Part shown: positions 38,939 to 47,610 of the stretch, one piece after another
How positions within the stretch are numbered: the stretch's first letter is position 1
Layout: the number at the start of each line of letters is the position of its first letter
Assembly: GCF_002811945.1 (NCBI RefSeq)
Contig: NZ_NPDX01000001.1
Span: 1,744,501 to 1,808,500 of the forward strand
Direction of reading: 5' to 3'
Source of the DNA: Leptospira harrisiae
GTDB taxonomy: Bacteria > Spirochaetota > Leptospiria > Leptospirales > Leptospiraceae
DNA length: 64,000 nt
The notes under the pieces: generated by a model
Seen by the model: only the letters and a program-made list of their open reading frames with translations
Told to the model about the DNA's origin: nothing
Database searches by the model: none
Translations under genes and position numbers: made by a program

Positions 38939-40666
38939 ATGGAAGAAAAAACCACATTCAAAGGCATTTCCGCCTATCCAGGCACCGTATATGGCAAGGT
39001 TTTCCGTTGGAAACAAACCAAACGCAAACGGGAAGATCGTACCGATCTGTCTCCAGATGAAATCAAAGAAGAAATCGAACTCTTAAAAAAAGGCCTTCAT
39101 AAAACTGAGGAAGATCTTGCAGATCTTGTCCAAAAATCAAAGGCAAACAGAGAACTATCTGAAATCTTAGAATCACAAATTGTTTTTTTAAATGACCCCC
39201 TATTTCGTGCTCGAGTTTTTGAAAGAATCTCACAAAACAATGAGTCGGCGGGACTTGCTCTAGAAACAGCCGTTAGTTCTCTATATGATGAATTTCAATC
39301 CATTCCCGATGAATTCTTTCGTGAAAGGGCCGATCATATTTTGGATATTGGAAAAAGGATCGAATCCAACCTCTACCCCGATAAAGTCGCAGACCAAACA
39401 AAAATCCCCGATGATGTCATCTTAATTGCTAAAGAAATCACTCCTTCGGAGATGATCCAATTGGGAAAAAGCAAACTCAGAGGCATTGCCACTGACTTCG
39501 GTGGTAAAACTGGACACACCGCCATCATCGCAAGAAACTACGGAATCCCTACCATTGTAGGCTTAAAAAATATCACCTCACACGTAGAAGACGATGACTA
39601 TATTTTACTCGATGCCACCAAAGGAATCTTAAACCGCTCTCCAGGACTTGATGAAATCAAACTTGCTGGAATCAAAAGTGAAATCCACAAAGTCCAACCA
39701 GTCCGAGAAATCAGTGACGGGCCAAAAGAAATCAAAACCAAAGACGGAAAAAAGTTTTCACTTCGTGCCAACATTGATTCGGAAGACGAGGTAGATTTGG
39801 CTTTTGAACAAGGCGCTGATGGAATTGGTCTCGTTCGTACAGAAATTTTATTCATTCGTTATGTGGAATTCAAACCTACAGAAGAAGAACAATTTGCCGT
39901 CTACAAACGAATCCTACTTAAGATGGTAGGTCGATCCGTAACCTTTCGGGTATGGGACATTGGTGCTGATAAAATGGAAAATGGATATGAAGAGGAAAAT
40001 CCCTTTCTTGGTAATAGAGGGATTCGTTACCTCCTAAGGCATCCCCATATTTTTAAGGAACAACTAAGAGCACTTCTCCGGGCAAGTGAATTTGGAACAA
40101 TGAGAATCATGCTTCCCATGATCACAACTCGATCTGAAATTCTCCAAACTAAAATTTTATTGAATGAGTGTTTAGAGGAATTAAAACTAACAGGTTTATC
40201 CATTACTAAAAAGATCCCACTTGGAATTATGGTGGAAACACCTGCATGTGCATTAAACTTACCATTTCTAGGAAATCACGTTGACTTTTACAGTGTAGGA
40301 ACCAACGACCTATTGCAATACCTTCTAGCCGTAGAACGTAACAATCATTTGGTGGGAGATTTATATAATCCTTGGCAAGTGGTATTTTTATTGTTATTAA
40401 AAAACATTGCCGATGTAGCCAATTCCCAAAAGAAACCCATCAGCATTTGTGGTGAAATTGGAAGTGATCCGATGTTCACTGCTGTACTCATTGGACTTGG
40501 ATTTCGTGATTTGAGTTCAGCACTTCCTCTTATGAAAGAAGTGGGAGAAAAAGTACAAGATATTTCTACTTGGAAAGCAAAACTTCTAGCGGAACAAGTG
40601 ATCCAACTGGCAGGTGAAGAAAAATTCGAGGAAATAGAATCCTTGGTATTACAAACCAAGGGGTAA
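38939..40666 (+). CDS. ptsI: Phosphoenolpyruvate-protein phosphotransferase (enzyme I)
   Basis: The protein has 575 residues from ATG 38939; a TTG at 38924 is possible. It shows the swivel-domain active site GKTGHTAIIARNYGIPTIVG and, in the PEP-binding barrel, VRTEILFIRY, GIMVETPACAL and the late CGEIGSDP with the conserved Cys. The enzyme passes phosphate from PEP to HPr. No PTS permease is in the window, so a regulatory role (as in leptospires) is likely. A gene for HPr is not seen here. Confidence 0.95.
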   Translation: MEEKTTFKGISAYPGTVYGKVFRWKQTKRKREDRTDLSPDEIKEEIELLKKGLHKTEEDLADLVQKSKANRELSEILESQIVFLNDPLFRARVFERISQNNESAGLALETAVSSLYDEFQSIPDEFFRERADHILDIGKRIESNLYPDKVADQTKIPDDVILIAKEITPSEMIQLGKSKLRGIATDFGGKTGHTAIIARNYGIPTIVGLKNITSHVEDDDYILLDATKGILNRSPGLDEIKLAGIKSEIHKVQPVREISDGPKEIKTKDGKKFSLRANIDSEDEVDLAFEQGADGIGLVRTEILFIRYVEFKPTEEEQFAVYKRILLKMVGRSVTFRVWDIGADKMENGYEEENPFLGNRGIRYLLRHPHIFKEQLRALLRASEFGTMRIMLPMITTRSEILQTKILLNECLEELKLTGLSITKKIPLGIMVETPACALNLPFLGNHVDFYSVGTNDLLQYLLAVERNNHLVGDLYNPWQVVFLLLLKNIADVANSQKKPISICGEIGSDPMFTAVLIGLGFRDLSSALPLMKEVGEKVQDISTWKAKLLAEQVIQLAGEEKFEEIESLVLQTKG

Positions 40667-40698
40667 CCCAAGTTTTCAATGGAATGAAATCCTAAATT

Positions 40699-42036
40699 TC
40701 AATTTGTTTCGAACAAAACAGTTTCTTCTTTTTTACCACTTCCTAACAAATGCAAAATGGATTTTTTTTTCCATAGATAAATTCCATACAAAAGAATCGC
40801 TCCACACCACGAACAAAGTACAAAAAAACCATAAAAAACAGTCATACTTCCCCACTGGTTTTGGTATCCCGAAAGAATTCCCGCAGCATAATGACCGAAG
40901 GCATTCGATAAAAACCAAATTCCCATAAGAAGAGAAGCATATTTGGCAGGTGCCATAAAACTGACAAAGGAAAGTCCAACTGGTGAAAGACAAAGTTCAC
41001 TCAATGTATTCCAAAAATAAACTAATACTAAAAATAAAATAGAAACAGAAATTCCGGTTTCTGCAACTTTTGCCGCAATCACCATCACAAGAAAACCAAT
41101 TCCAAGTAAAACCAAACTCAAAACAAATTTTAATACTGGATTTGGGTTTTGATTCTTCCTAGCTAAGGAAACCCATAAAAAAGAAACCAAAGGTCCGAAT
41201 ACCAGAATAAACAAAGGGTTGATGGATTGCAAAACCGAAGCTGGTATCTCTACACCAAAAAGAGAACGATCCGTATTTCGTAATGCAAATAAGTTGAGAG
41301 AAGTACCCATCTGTTCAAAAGCCATCCAAAAGAAAATGCTAAATACCGAAAGTAGGACTATGAGTAATATTTTTGGTTTGGTTTGATGGTCCGTTGAACT
41401 GATATTAGTTTGCAAGAATTGGTCCTTTTGTTTTTGCCAAATGGATTTAGGTAATCGTTTGCTACCAAAATAAAATACTACCATTCCAATAGCCATTCCC
41501 ACACCAGCAGATAAAAAACCCAAATGCCAATCCACTTGTTCCCCTAAAGTACCACAAAGGATGGGACCAAGGAGGCCACCTAAATTAATTCCCATATAGA
41601 AGATAGTAAAACCGCTGTCTCGTAATCCAGGTTTTTCATTGTATAACCTTCCAAAGATTGTAGACATATTTGGTTTAAAAAATCCATTTCCTAAAGCAAG
41701 TAACACGAGACCTAAATAGAAAAATGACAAATCGGAAAACGCAAGTGAGACATGCCCACATAACATCAAAAAACTGCCCAAATAAATAGAAAACTGATAA
41801 CTAAGGAAACGGTCGGTTAAATATCCCCCAAGAACAGGCGTTAAATACACAAAACTCGTATAAAATGCATACACTGCACCAGCATCTGCATCAGAAAAAC
41901 CAAGGGACTTCACCAAATACAAAACAAGGAGAGCCCTCATTCCATAATAACTCAATCGTTCCCACATCTCAGTGAGAAAAAGTGGTGAGATACCCTTTGG
42001 ATGTTTGTGTAATTTTATTTGGTTCGACTTTTCCAA
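40699..42036 (-). CDS. POT family peptide/proton symporter
   Basis: The protein has 445 residues with about twelve helices. The POT signature is clear: LTEMWERLSYYGMRALLVLYL and the ALGNGFFKPNMSTIFG region. Proton-driven import of di- and tripeptides is the family role. Its start overlaps the end of the cobalamin adenosyltransferase gene by 22 bases on the same strand, so both lie in one unit. Confidence 0.93.
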   Translation of the reverse strand: MEKSNQIKLHKHPKGISPLFLTEMWERLSYYGMRALLVLYLVKSLGFSDADAGAVYAFYTSFVYLTPVLGGYLTDRFLSYQFSIYLGSFLMLCGHVSLAFSDLSFFYLGLVLLALGNGFFKPNMSTIFGRLYNEKPGLRDSGFTIFYMGINLGGLLGPILCGTLGEQVDWHLGFLSAGVGMAIGMVVFYFGSKRLPKSIWQKQKDQFLQTNISSTDHQTKPKILLIVLLSVFSIFFWMAFEQMGTSLNLFALRNTDRSLFGVEIPASVLQSINPLFILVFGPLVSFLWVSLARKNQNPNPVLKFVLSLVLLGIGFLVMVIAAKVAETGISVSILFLVLVYFWNTLSELCLSPVGLSFVSFMAPAKYASLLMGIWFLSNAFGHYAAGILSGYQNQWGSMTVFYGFFVLCSWCGAILLYGIYLWKKKSILHLLGSGKKEETVLFETN

Positions 42037-42581
42037 ATGGTTTCCTCTTGTCCAATTGTATGATTCACAAAACGTGCTGCCGCAAATAAATAATCAGAAA
42101 GACGATTGAGGTAAATACGTAAATCGGAATGGATTTCTCCACCGGATTCAATATATACAAGTAGATCTCTTTCTAGTCTTCTACAAATCGTCCGAGCTAT
42201 ATGGAGGGCACCTGACATTGAAGATCCTCCTGGCAAAATAAAGAATTTAATTTCAGGAAGGACTTCCATCAAACGATCAATTTCCTTTTCCAAACTTTCT
42301 ACATCAGAGCTATGAACAACGGTTCCTTCTTTTGAATCTCGGGGCACGTATCCAGCAAGTTCTGATCCAATTTCAAAAAGAAAACTTTGGATCTTGCTTA
42401 AATAATCAAAAAATGCAGGCTCAAGTGAAAGATCTTTGGCAAACGAAATGGCAAGCCCAAGGGTGCTATTCAATTCATCACAACTTCCATAGAGATCCAC
42501 TCTTGGATCCGTTTTCGAAACTTTGATTCCGGATGCAAGGTAGGTCTGACCACCATCGCCGAATTTGGTGTAGATTTTCAA
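42015..42581 (-). CDS. ATP:cob(I)alamin adenosyltransferase (PduO type)
   Basis: The protein has 188 residues. The PduO N-terminal motif TKFGDGGQTYLASG and the KTDPRVDLYGSCDELNSTLG segment are present, and the C-terminal ARTICRRLERDL with the substrate-binding Arg pair. It makes adenosylcobalamin from cob(I)alamin and ATP. The start appears to be TTG 42581, with AAGGAG seven bases upstream. No cobalamin riboswitch is visible upstream. Confidence 0.92.
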   Translation of the reverse strand: MKIYTKFGDGGQTYLASGIKVSKTDPRVDLYGSCDELNSTLGLAISFAKDLSLEPAFFDYLSKIQSFLFEIGSELAGYVPRDSKEGTVVHSSDVESLEKEIDRLMEVLPEIKFFILPGGSSMSGALHIARTICRRLERDLLVYIESGGEIHSDLRIYLNRLSDYLFAAARFVNHTIGQEETIWKSRTK

Positions 42582-42609
42582 TTTCTGACTCCTTACCCTC
42601 TAAAATTTC

Positions 42610-42637
42610 TTTACAGACATAAGTTTTTTGGTATAGA
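42610..42637 (+). promoter_or_regulatory. Candidate sigma70-type promoter for flagellin gene
   Basis: TTTACA (42610-42615) and TATAGA (42632-42637) are spaced by 16 bases. Transcription would start near 42644, leaving a leader of about 140 bases. A sigma28-type promoter was looked for and not clearly seen. Confidence 0.45.
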
Positions 42638-42784
42638 ATATTCTGGAAAGGCAAAATTCACGGAAGAACCAAGGGCAGGCAACCCCTTCTCTTCCCGACG
42701 GAAACGGACTCCTGGGCAGTGTTTTTTTCTTTTCTCCGCATGTAGGGAAACAGGCGGGTCATGGACACACAGGAGGGTGTGACA

Positions 42785-43633
42785 ATGATTATCAATCACA
42801 ACATCAGCGCGCTTGTCGCAAAGCGGGCGCTCACAAACACCGGGCGTGACATGGATAAATCCATGGAGCACCTAGCAACGGGTATGCGAATCAATCGACC
42901 TGGAGATGATTCTCTTGGGTTCGCCATGTCCGAAAAATTAAGATCACAAATTCGGGGACTTGGCCAAGCAGAACGAAATACCCAGGATGGTATGTCGTTC
43001 CTTCAAGTCACCGAAGGATCTTTAGACCAAGTAAACTCAATCTTACAGAGGTTACGCGAACTTTCCGTTCAATCGTCAAACGGGATTTACTCAAACGAAG
43101 ACAGAAAACTTGTCCAGTTAGAAGTATCCCAACTAGTCGAGGAAGTGGAACGAATCGGAACATCTGCAGAGTTTAACAAAATCAAGCCGTTGGATGGAAG
43201 GTTCTCTCGTGCTTCCAAAAATCCAATGACCTTACAAGTGGGTGCGAACGGAAATGAGAAAATTGAACTCTACATCAATACGATGACAAGTTCTTCTCTC
43301 AAACTAAAAACCGCAGGTAACAAGCTGACCCTATCAACACCAACGAAGGCTTCCGATTCTCTCCAGGTATTGGATGATGCAATCACAAAAGTCAATCGTT
43401 TGCGATCTGACCTTGGAGCCTATTACAATCGATTGGATTTAACATTGAAATCACTAAGTAATAACTATGTGAATATTGTTTCATCTGAATCGCAAGTAAG
43501 GGATGCTGATATGGCAACGGAGATGGTAGAATATTCAAAAAACCAAATCCTAACGAAATCAGGTGTGGCTATGCTCGCACAAGCGAACATTCGACCGGAA
43601 TCCGTAGTAAAACTCCTCACGGACAGATACTAA
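42785..43633 (+). CDS. flaB: Flagellin FlaB-type core protein
   Basis: The protein has 282 residues from ATG 42785, which follows AGGAGG by 8 bases (a longer frame starts at 42761). The D0/D1 core shows MIINHNISALVAKRAL, MSEKLRSQIRGLGQAERNTQDG, then the C-terminal MATEMVEYSKNQILTKSGVAMLAQAN. The variable central region is nearly absent, as in spirochaete FlaB flagellins that form the periplasmic filament core. No flagellar genes flank it. A terminator follows. Confidence 0.93.
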   Translation: MIINHNISALVAKRALTNTGRDMDKSMEHLATGMRINRPGDDSLGFAMSEKLRSQIRGLGQAERNTQDGMSFLQVTEGSLDQVNSILQRLRELSVQSSNGIYSNEDRKLVQLEVSQLVEEVERIGTSAEFNKIKPLDGRFSRASKNPMTLQVGANGNEKIELYINTMTSSSLKLKTAGNKLTLSTPTKASDSLQVLDDAITKVNRLRSDLGAYYNRLDLTLKSLSNNYVNIVSSESQVRDADMATEMVEYSKNQILTKSGVAMLAQANIRPESVVKLLTDRY

Positions 43634-43651
43634 TCCGATCAAAAAGAAACG

Positions 43652-43681
43652 GAAATCCTCCTTGCAAACAGGGAGGATTTC
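43652..43681 (+). terminator. Terminator hairpin after flagellin
   Basis: A perfect 10-base stem, GAAATCCTCC/GGAGGATTTC (43652-43661 with 43672-43681), with a 10-base loop lies 19 bases after the flagellin stop. The following run has few T residues, so termination efficiency is uncertain. Confidence 0.65.
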
Positions 43682-43732
43682 TTCAAACTTTGTCCTTATA
43701 CTTATTTGCGAGTGTAAGCGAGGACAATCACT

Positions 43733-44464
43733 TTGAAACAAATCATCTCAGGACTACTTTCCCTATCATTACTTTCCACAATCTCTTGTGGATTATCTGA
43801 AAATACAAAAAGACTCATCCTAAGCACTTCCATTGGATGCGGTGTTGGTCTAGCACTAGGTGCTGTTTACGATGAAACACAACGTAAAAAAGATTCTAAA
43901 GACAAAAAGAACGACATCCAAAGACAAATCAAATCCTCATTGGCTATGGAAAAGAAAAAACCACAAAACAAGGGTAAGATTGTAGGACTCGGAGCAGGTT
44001 GTTTGGCAGGTCTTGGAACAGGTTTTTATCTCAACACAATGTATGACAACATGGCGGAAGAGATGAAAAAACAAGGTATCACACTAGCTAAAAGTGAAAG
44101 AGGTGGGGAAACTGTTGCACTCACTGCGACTATGGACGGTGGGATTGCTTTCGAAGATGGAAAGGCTGACTTAAAAGGAAAAGGAAAAGAAAACATTGAT
44201 AAGTTGGCAGAAGCTCTTGCTGCTTATCCTGAAACCAAAATCAATATTTCCGGGCATGCAAATAAAACTGGTGGCGAAGACCTAAACCTAAGCCTTTCGA
44301 AAGACCGTGCAGTGACAGCAAAAAATGCACTCACTTCCAATGGAGTGGAAAACAAACGAATTGGAACCGTAGAGGGACTTGGCTCTTCAACTCCGTTGAA
44401 AGGAGTTGATCCGAAAGACGGTTCGAACCGTCGCGTGGAAGTGGAAATCGTTCCAGCTTCCTAA
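43733..44464 (+). CDS. OmpA-domain lipoprotein with glycine-zipper region
   Basis: The protein has 243 residues from TTG 43733 (GAGG eight bases upstream). The signal peptide ends in LLSTISC, a fitting lipobox with Cys19. Two Gly-rich segments (about 35-50 and 85-105) resemble glycine zippers. The OmpA domain (about 130-243) has INISGHANKTGGEDLNLSLSKDRA and SNRRVEVEIVP. It probably links the outer membrane to peptidoglycan. The architecture is like YiaD or Loa22-type proteins. A double terminator follows. Confidence 0.85.
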   Translation: MKQIISGLLSLSLLSTISCGLSENTKRLILSTSIGCGVGLALGAVYDETQRKKDSKDKKNDIQRQIKSSLAMEKKKPQNKGKIVGLGAGCLAGLGTGFYLNTMYDNMAEEMKKQGITLAKSERGGETVALTATMDGGIAFEDGKADLKGKGKENIDKLAEALAAYPETKINISGHANKTGGEDLNLSLSKDRAVTAKNALTSNGVENKRIGTVEGLGSSTPLKGVDPKDGSNRRVEVEIVPAS

Positions 44465-44478
44465 AATTAGGACAAAAT

Positions 44479-44508
44479 AAAAAAAGGGACAATTTGTCCC
44501 TTTTTTTT
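44479..44508 (+). terminator. Bidirectional rho-independent terminator 1
   Basis: Stem GGGACAA/TTGTCCC with an A-run before and a T-run after (44486-44500 plus tails). It can end transcripts from both sides: the OmpA lipoprotein gene (+) and the EbfC gene (-). Confidence 0.9.
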
Positions 44509-44513
44509 CTTAG

Positions 44514-44545
44514 AAAAAGCCTACAAACCATTGTAGGCTTTTTTG
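44514..44545. terminator. Bidirectional rho-independent terminator 2
   Basis: Stem AGCCTACAA/TTGTAGGCT with a short loop, A-run before and T-run after. It directly follows terminator 1 and can serve the convergent EbfC gene on the minus strand and the OmpA lipoprotein gene on the plus strand. Confidence 0.9.
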
Positions 44546-44566
44546 TTTTAGTCGATTCGAAATCAT

Positions 44567-44887
44567 TTACATTCCGAGTCCTGGAAACCCACCCATAGCT
44601 TGCATTTGTTTGGCGGCACCTGCTTGTGCGTCCTGTAATGCCTTTGTATAGGCTTCTTGGATGGACTTTTCTAGAAGATTTTTATCTTTTTTATCAAGCA
44701 ATTCATCTTCAATCTGAATGGATTTCATTTGGAATTTGCCATCCAAGGTCACAGAGAGAAGTTTGTTTTTTGAAATTCCTACGAAATTGAGACCTGCAAG
44801 TTCCTTTTCCATGGTTTTGACCTGCGATCGCATTTTTTTCATTTGTTTGAGCATATCAAACTTGTTTCCGCCCGCTCCACCGAACAT
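44567..44887 (-). CDS. YbaB/EbfC family nucleoid-associated protein
   Basis: The protein has 106 residues from ATG 44887, which follows GAGG by 5 bases; a GTG at 44893 is the alternative. The family core is clear: FGGAGGNKFDMLKQMKKM and later DLLDKKDKNLLEKSIQEAYTKALQ (abridged). It is a small homodimeric DNA-binding protein. Orthologues in Borrelia (EbfC) bind DNA broadly. It usually lies near dnaX and recR; neither is in the window. Confidence 0.92.
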   Translation of the reverse strand: MFGGAGGNKFDMLKQMKKMRSQVKTMEKELAGLNFVGISKNKLLSVTLDGKFQMKSIQIEDELLDKKDKNLLEKSIQEAYTKALQDAQAGAAKQMQAMGGFPGLGM

Positions 44888-44966
44888 AATCACCTCTTTT
44901 CCTTTCAGGATTATTTTTCTAAAAAAGAAGGCAAATATAAAACTTATCTGTGTCGATACTCAAACT

Positions 44967-46331
44967 ATGATCCATCCAAATTCTCCATACAAACGAATCT
45001 GGGATCTTTTTGTATTTATTTGTATTACCTACTTTGCCATTGAAGTGCCGATTCGGTTGGTTTTTCATTATAAACTTTCTGCAGGTGTGAACTACTTTGA
45101 AAGAGCGATCCAAATTGTGTTTGGAATCGATGTCCTGCTCAATTTTAATACAGCAATTTTAAAAGACAGACTCCTCATTCATAACCGAAGGATAGTCACA
45201 AAAACTTATTTGCGTTCCTGGTTCCTCATCGATTTTTTATCAGCATTTCCTTTTGATCTTTTTGGGGGATTTTTTTTCCAATACTTCGGAGTGACAGATA
45301 GTTTAAAGATTTTACGACTACTCCGTTCCGTTCGCGTGTTCGAATTATTTAAATCACTTCGACTTTTGGCATTGGGAGCTGATTCTGATGACCGATTTAA
45401 ACTAGTAGAAGTAATCAATCCTATGACCTTTCGTTTGATCTTCTTTGTTTATTGGACTTCTCTTTTTGCACACTGGGTCGCTTGTGGATGGATCCACCTT
45501 GGACCAGAATTTTTGGCAGATAAAGACATTACGACAAGATACATTCGTGCCTTGTATTGGTCAGTGACAACTCTCACCACCATTGGGTATGGTGACATCA
45601 CTCCTGTGACAAACAGCCAAACCATTTATACAATGGGAGTGATGATTTTAGGTGTAGGTATTTATGGGTATGTGATTGGTAATATTGCCACCCTACTTTC
45701 CAACTTAGATATTTCTCGAGTTACCTTCCAAGAAAAGTTAAATACAATTGATAGTTTTATAAAATATAAAAAACTGCCGCCGAACTTAGCCAATCGGATT
45801 CGATCTTACTATGTCAATCTTTGGGAAAACAAACATGGGATTGATGAAACTGAGATTTGGGACCAACTTCCCTCTGGAATCAAAATTGACGTTTCCATGT
45901 TTTTACATAACCATTTGATTTCAGTAGTTCCATTTTTCAAAAATGCACCCGAGGAATTAAAAAGGGAAGTAGTGTTAGAACTAAAACCTTCATTTTATAT
46001 GAAAGGAGATGTAATTTTTAGAGAAGGTGATGTTCCGCACAATATGTACTTTTTATCAAAAGGCCACGTAGAGGTTATCAAAGAGAAATCGGGTGAACTT
46101 CTCGCAACATTAAATTCTGGATCATTTTTTGGTGAAATGAGTTTAATCGATGATTCATTGCGTACTGCAACGATTCGAGCAGGATCTTATTGTGATGTTT
46201 ATACTTTGGGTAAAGACCGTTTTGCCGAAATTTTAAAACACCATCCTGGATTCGCCCAACACATCCAAGGAATCGCAGAAGAACGAAAAAAAAACCAAGC
46301 TTCCAAATCAAATCCAAATGAAAGTCAGTAA
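44967..46331 (+). CDS. Cyclic-nucleotide-gated potassium channel
   Basis: The protein has 454 residues from ATG 44967. Six helices are present; S4 carries spaced Arg/Lys (ILRLLRSVRVFELFKSLR). The selectivity filter TTIGYGD is at residues 204-210. A C-linker follows and then a cyclic-nucleotide-binding domain (about 325-440) with FREGDVPHNMYFLSKG and FGEMSLIDDSLRTATIR, retaining the phosphate-binding Arg-Thr. This is the CNG/HCN-like prokaryote type known from Spirochaeta SthK and Leptospira LliK. An earlier in-frame start would have to use an upstream codon inside the EbfC gene, so it is unlikely. Confidence 0.9.
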   Translation: MIHPNSPYKRIWDLFVFICITYFAIEVPIRLVFHYKLSAGVNYFERAIQIVFGIDVLLNFNTAILKDRLLIHNRRIVTKTYLRSWFLIDFLSAFPFDLFGGFFFQYFGVTDSLKILRLLRSVRVFELFKSLRLLALGADSDDRFKLVEVINPMTFRLIFFVYWTSLFAHWVACGWIHLGPEFLADKDITTRYIRALYWSVTTLTTIGYGDITPVTNSQTIYTMGVMILGVGIYGYVIGNIATLLSNLDISRVTFQEKLNTIDSFIKYKKLPPNLANRIRSYYVNLWENKHGIDETEIWDQLPSGIKIDVSMFLHNHLISVVPFFKNAPEELKREVVLELKPSFYMKGDVIFREGDVPHNMYFLSKGHVEVIKEKSGELLATLNSGSFFGEMSLIDDSLRTATIRAGSYCDVYTLGKDRFAEILKHHPGFAQHIQGIAEERKKNQASKSNPNESQ

Positions 46332-46360
46332 GTTGAATTAAGTTTCTTAAACTTCCCTTA

Positions 46361-47134
46361 TTAAGGTTTCATGGATAGAATTGAATTTTCTGGATCCACT
46401 AAAACAATGGATTCGTCAGCCAACACATCAAAGGCATGCCAAGCATTACTGTCTTTTTTTAAGCTCTCCTGTTTTTCTGTTTTGGTTTTGATGGTTTCTG
46501 ATTTAGGAATTTCACAAAGCGTTGGAATTTCTTCTATCTGTTTTAGTTTCTCTAGTAAATCTCTGTGTTTCTTAGAAGGTCCAAACCAGGAAGGAACAAA
46601 GGCAATTTTTTTCTTTTGACTAAAAATTGTTTCTGTTTGAGAAATTTCATCTAATAATAAGTTCACAGCCCGAATGGTCCACTTACTTGGAGTCACTGGT
46701 ATTAAAATTAATTCCGAATTATAAATGGCAGTGGTGAGTTCATGTTTGGCAGAACCCGGTGTATCGATGATCACAAATTTATATTTATTCCGTACTTCTT
46801 CTAAGGCACGTTTGAATTGAAGGCAAAGGCTTGTTGAATCCAGATTGTATTTTGTGAGTTTTGCTAAACTCAGAGTGGATGGCAAAACATCGAAGGTTTT
46901 CGTTTCTCGAATACAATCAGTAATCCGTTTCATTCCAAGCAGGACACTCATAACATTGGCTTCCTCTAGTTGCGTAAGATCCAGATCAGGCAAACAAAAG
47001 TCTGTTAAATCACCTTGCATGTCCATGTCGATGACCAATGTTTTTCCCCGTCTGGCAAGGGCACAAGCCAGGTGGGCGGCTGTAGTGGATTTTCCACTCC
47101 CCCCCTTGATATTGGAAATCGAGATAACCTTCAT
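46361..47134 (-). CDS. ParA family ATPase, orphan
   Basis: The protein has 257 residues from ATG 47134. The deviant Walker A KGGSGKST (residues 10-17), IDMDMQGDLTDF and IIDTPGSAKHELTTA are typical. ParA/Soj/MinD-type proteins position DNA or protein cargo. There is no parB next to it and the C-terminal part is unlike plasmid ParA proteins. A cargo other than the chromosome origin is possible. The upstream 96 bases separate it from the divergent YopX-like gene. Confidence 0.85.
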   Translation of the reverse strand: MKVISISNIKGGSGKSTTAAHLACALARRGKTLVIDMDMQGDLTDFCLPDLDLTQLEEANVMSVLLGMKRITDCIRETKTFDVLPSTLSLAKLTKYNLDSTSLCLQFKRALEEVRNKYKFVIIDTPGSAKHELTTAIYNSELILIPVTPSKWTIRAVNLLLDEISQTETIFSQKKKIAFVPSWFGPSKKHRDLLEKLKQIEEIPTLCEIPKSETIKTKTEKQESLKKDSNAWHAFDVLADESIVLVDPENSILSMKP

Positions 47135-47229
47135 GGGGCATAGAATTCTTAGATTTCTTCCAATGACCATCGATTTTTTTTTGAATTTTCCTTGGAAAGG
47201 ACTTCGGTAACCTTAATTTGGGTTCAGTT

Positions 47230-47610
47230 ATGGCATTTACAATTCGGTTCCGAGTTTGGGACAAACAAGAAAAAGAATTCACTCAGAAAGGCTTTAGTTT
47301 AACCCTCGATGGGAAACTTTTGAAGTTTGGACAACCAATCACGAATGAAGACAACTACGTTGTAAATAGTTTCACTGGACTCAAAGACAAATACGACAAA
47401 GATTTATTTGAAGAAGACATCATTGAACACACGGTTGCTAAAGGCGGAAACCTAACACAACATACTGGTGTGATTCGATACAACAATGAACATGGTGCTT
47501 TTTATTTGGAAAATGGTCCCCCCATTCTACAACTCTTCTCCATTCGAAAAGTAGGAAATCCTTATGAAAATCCTATACTATATGATTTGTATTTAAAAAG
47601 TAAATCTTGA
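47230..47610 (+). CDS. YopX-like protein, probable phage-derived
   Basis: The protein has 126 residues from ATG 47230. It follows the YopX family pattern: IRFRVWDKQEKEF at the start, FTGLKDKYDKDLFEEDIIEH in the middle, VIRYNNEHGAFYL, then VGNPYENPIL. YopX proteins come mainly from prophages and plasmids of Gram-positive bacteria and have no settled function. No other phage gene is nearby, so this is a lone, possibly domesticated copy. Its end overlaps the next gene by 4 bases. Confidence 0.75.
   Translation: MAFTIRFRVWDKQEKEFTQKGFSLTLDGKLLKFGQPITNEDNYVVNSFTGLKDKYDKDLFEEDIIEHTVAKGGNLTQHTGVIRYNNEHGAFYLENGPPILQLFSIRKVGNPYENPILYDLYLKSKS

Noticed and set aside
42582..42784. Cobalamin riboswitch upstream of the adenosyltransferase
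   Set aside because: No B12-box-like conserved sequence is visible in the short upstream region.
44718..44966. N-terminal extension of the K+ channel
   Set aside because: It would run antisense through the EbfC gene; the channel family starts near residue 1 of the shorter form.
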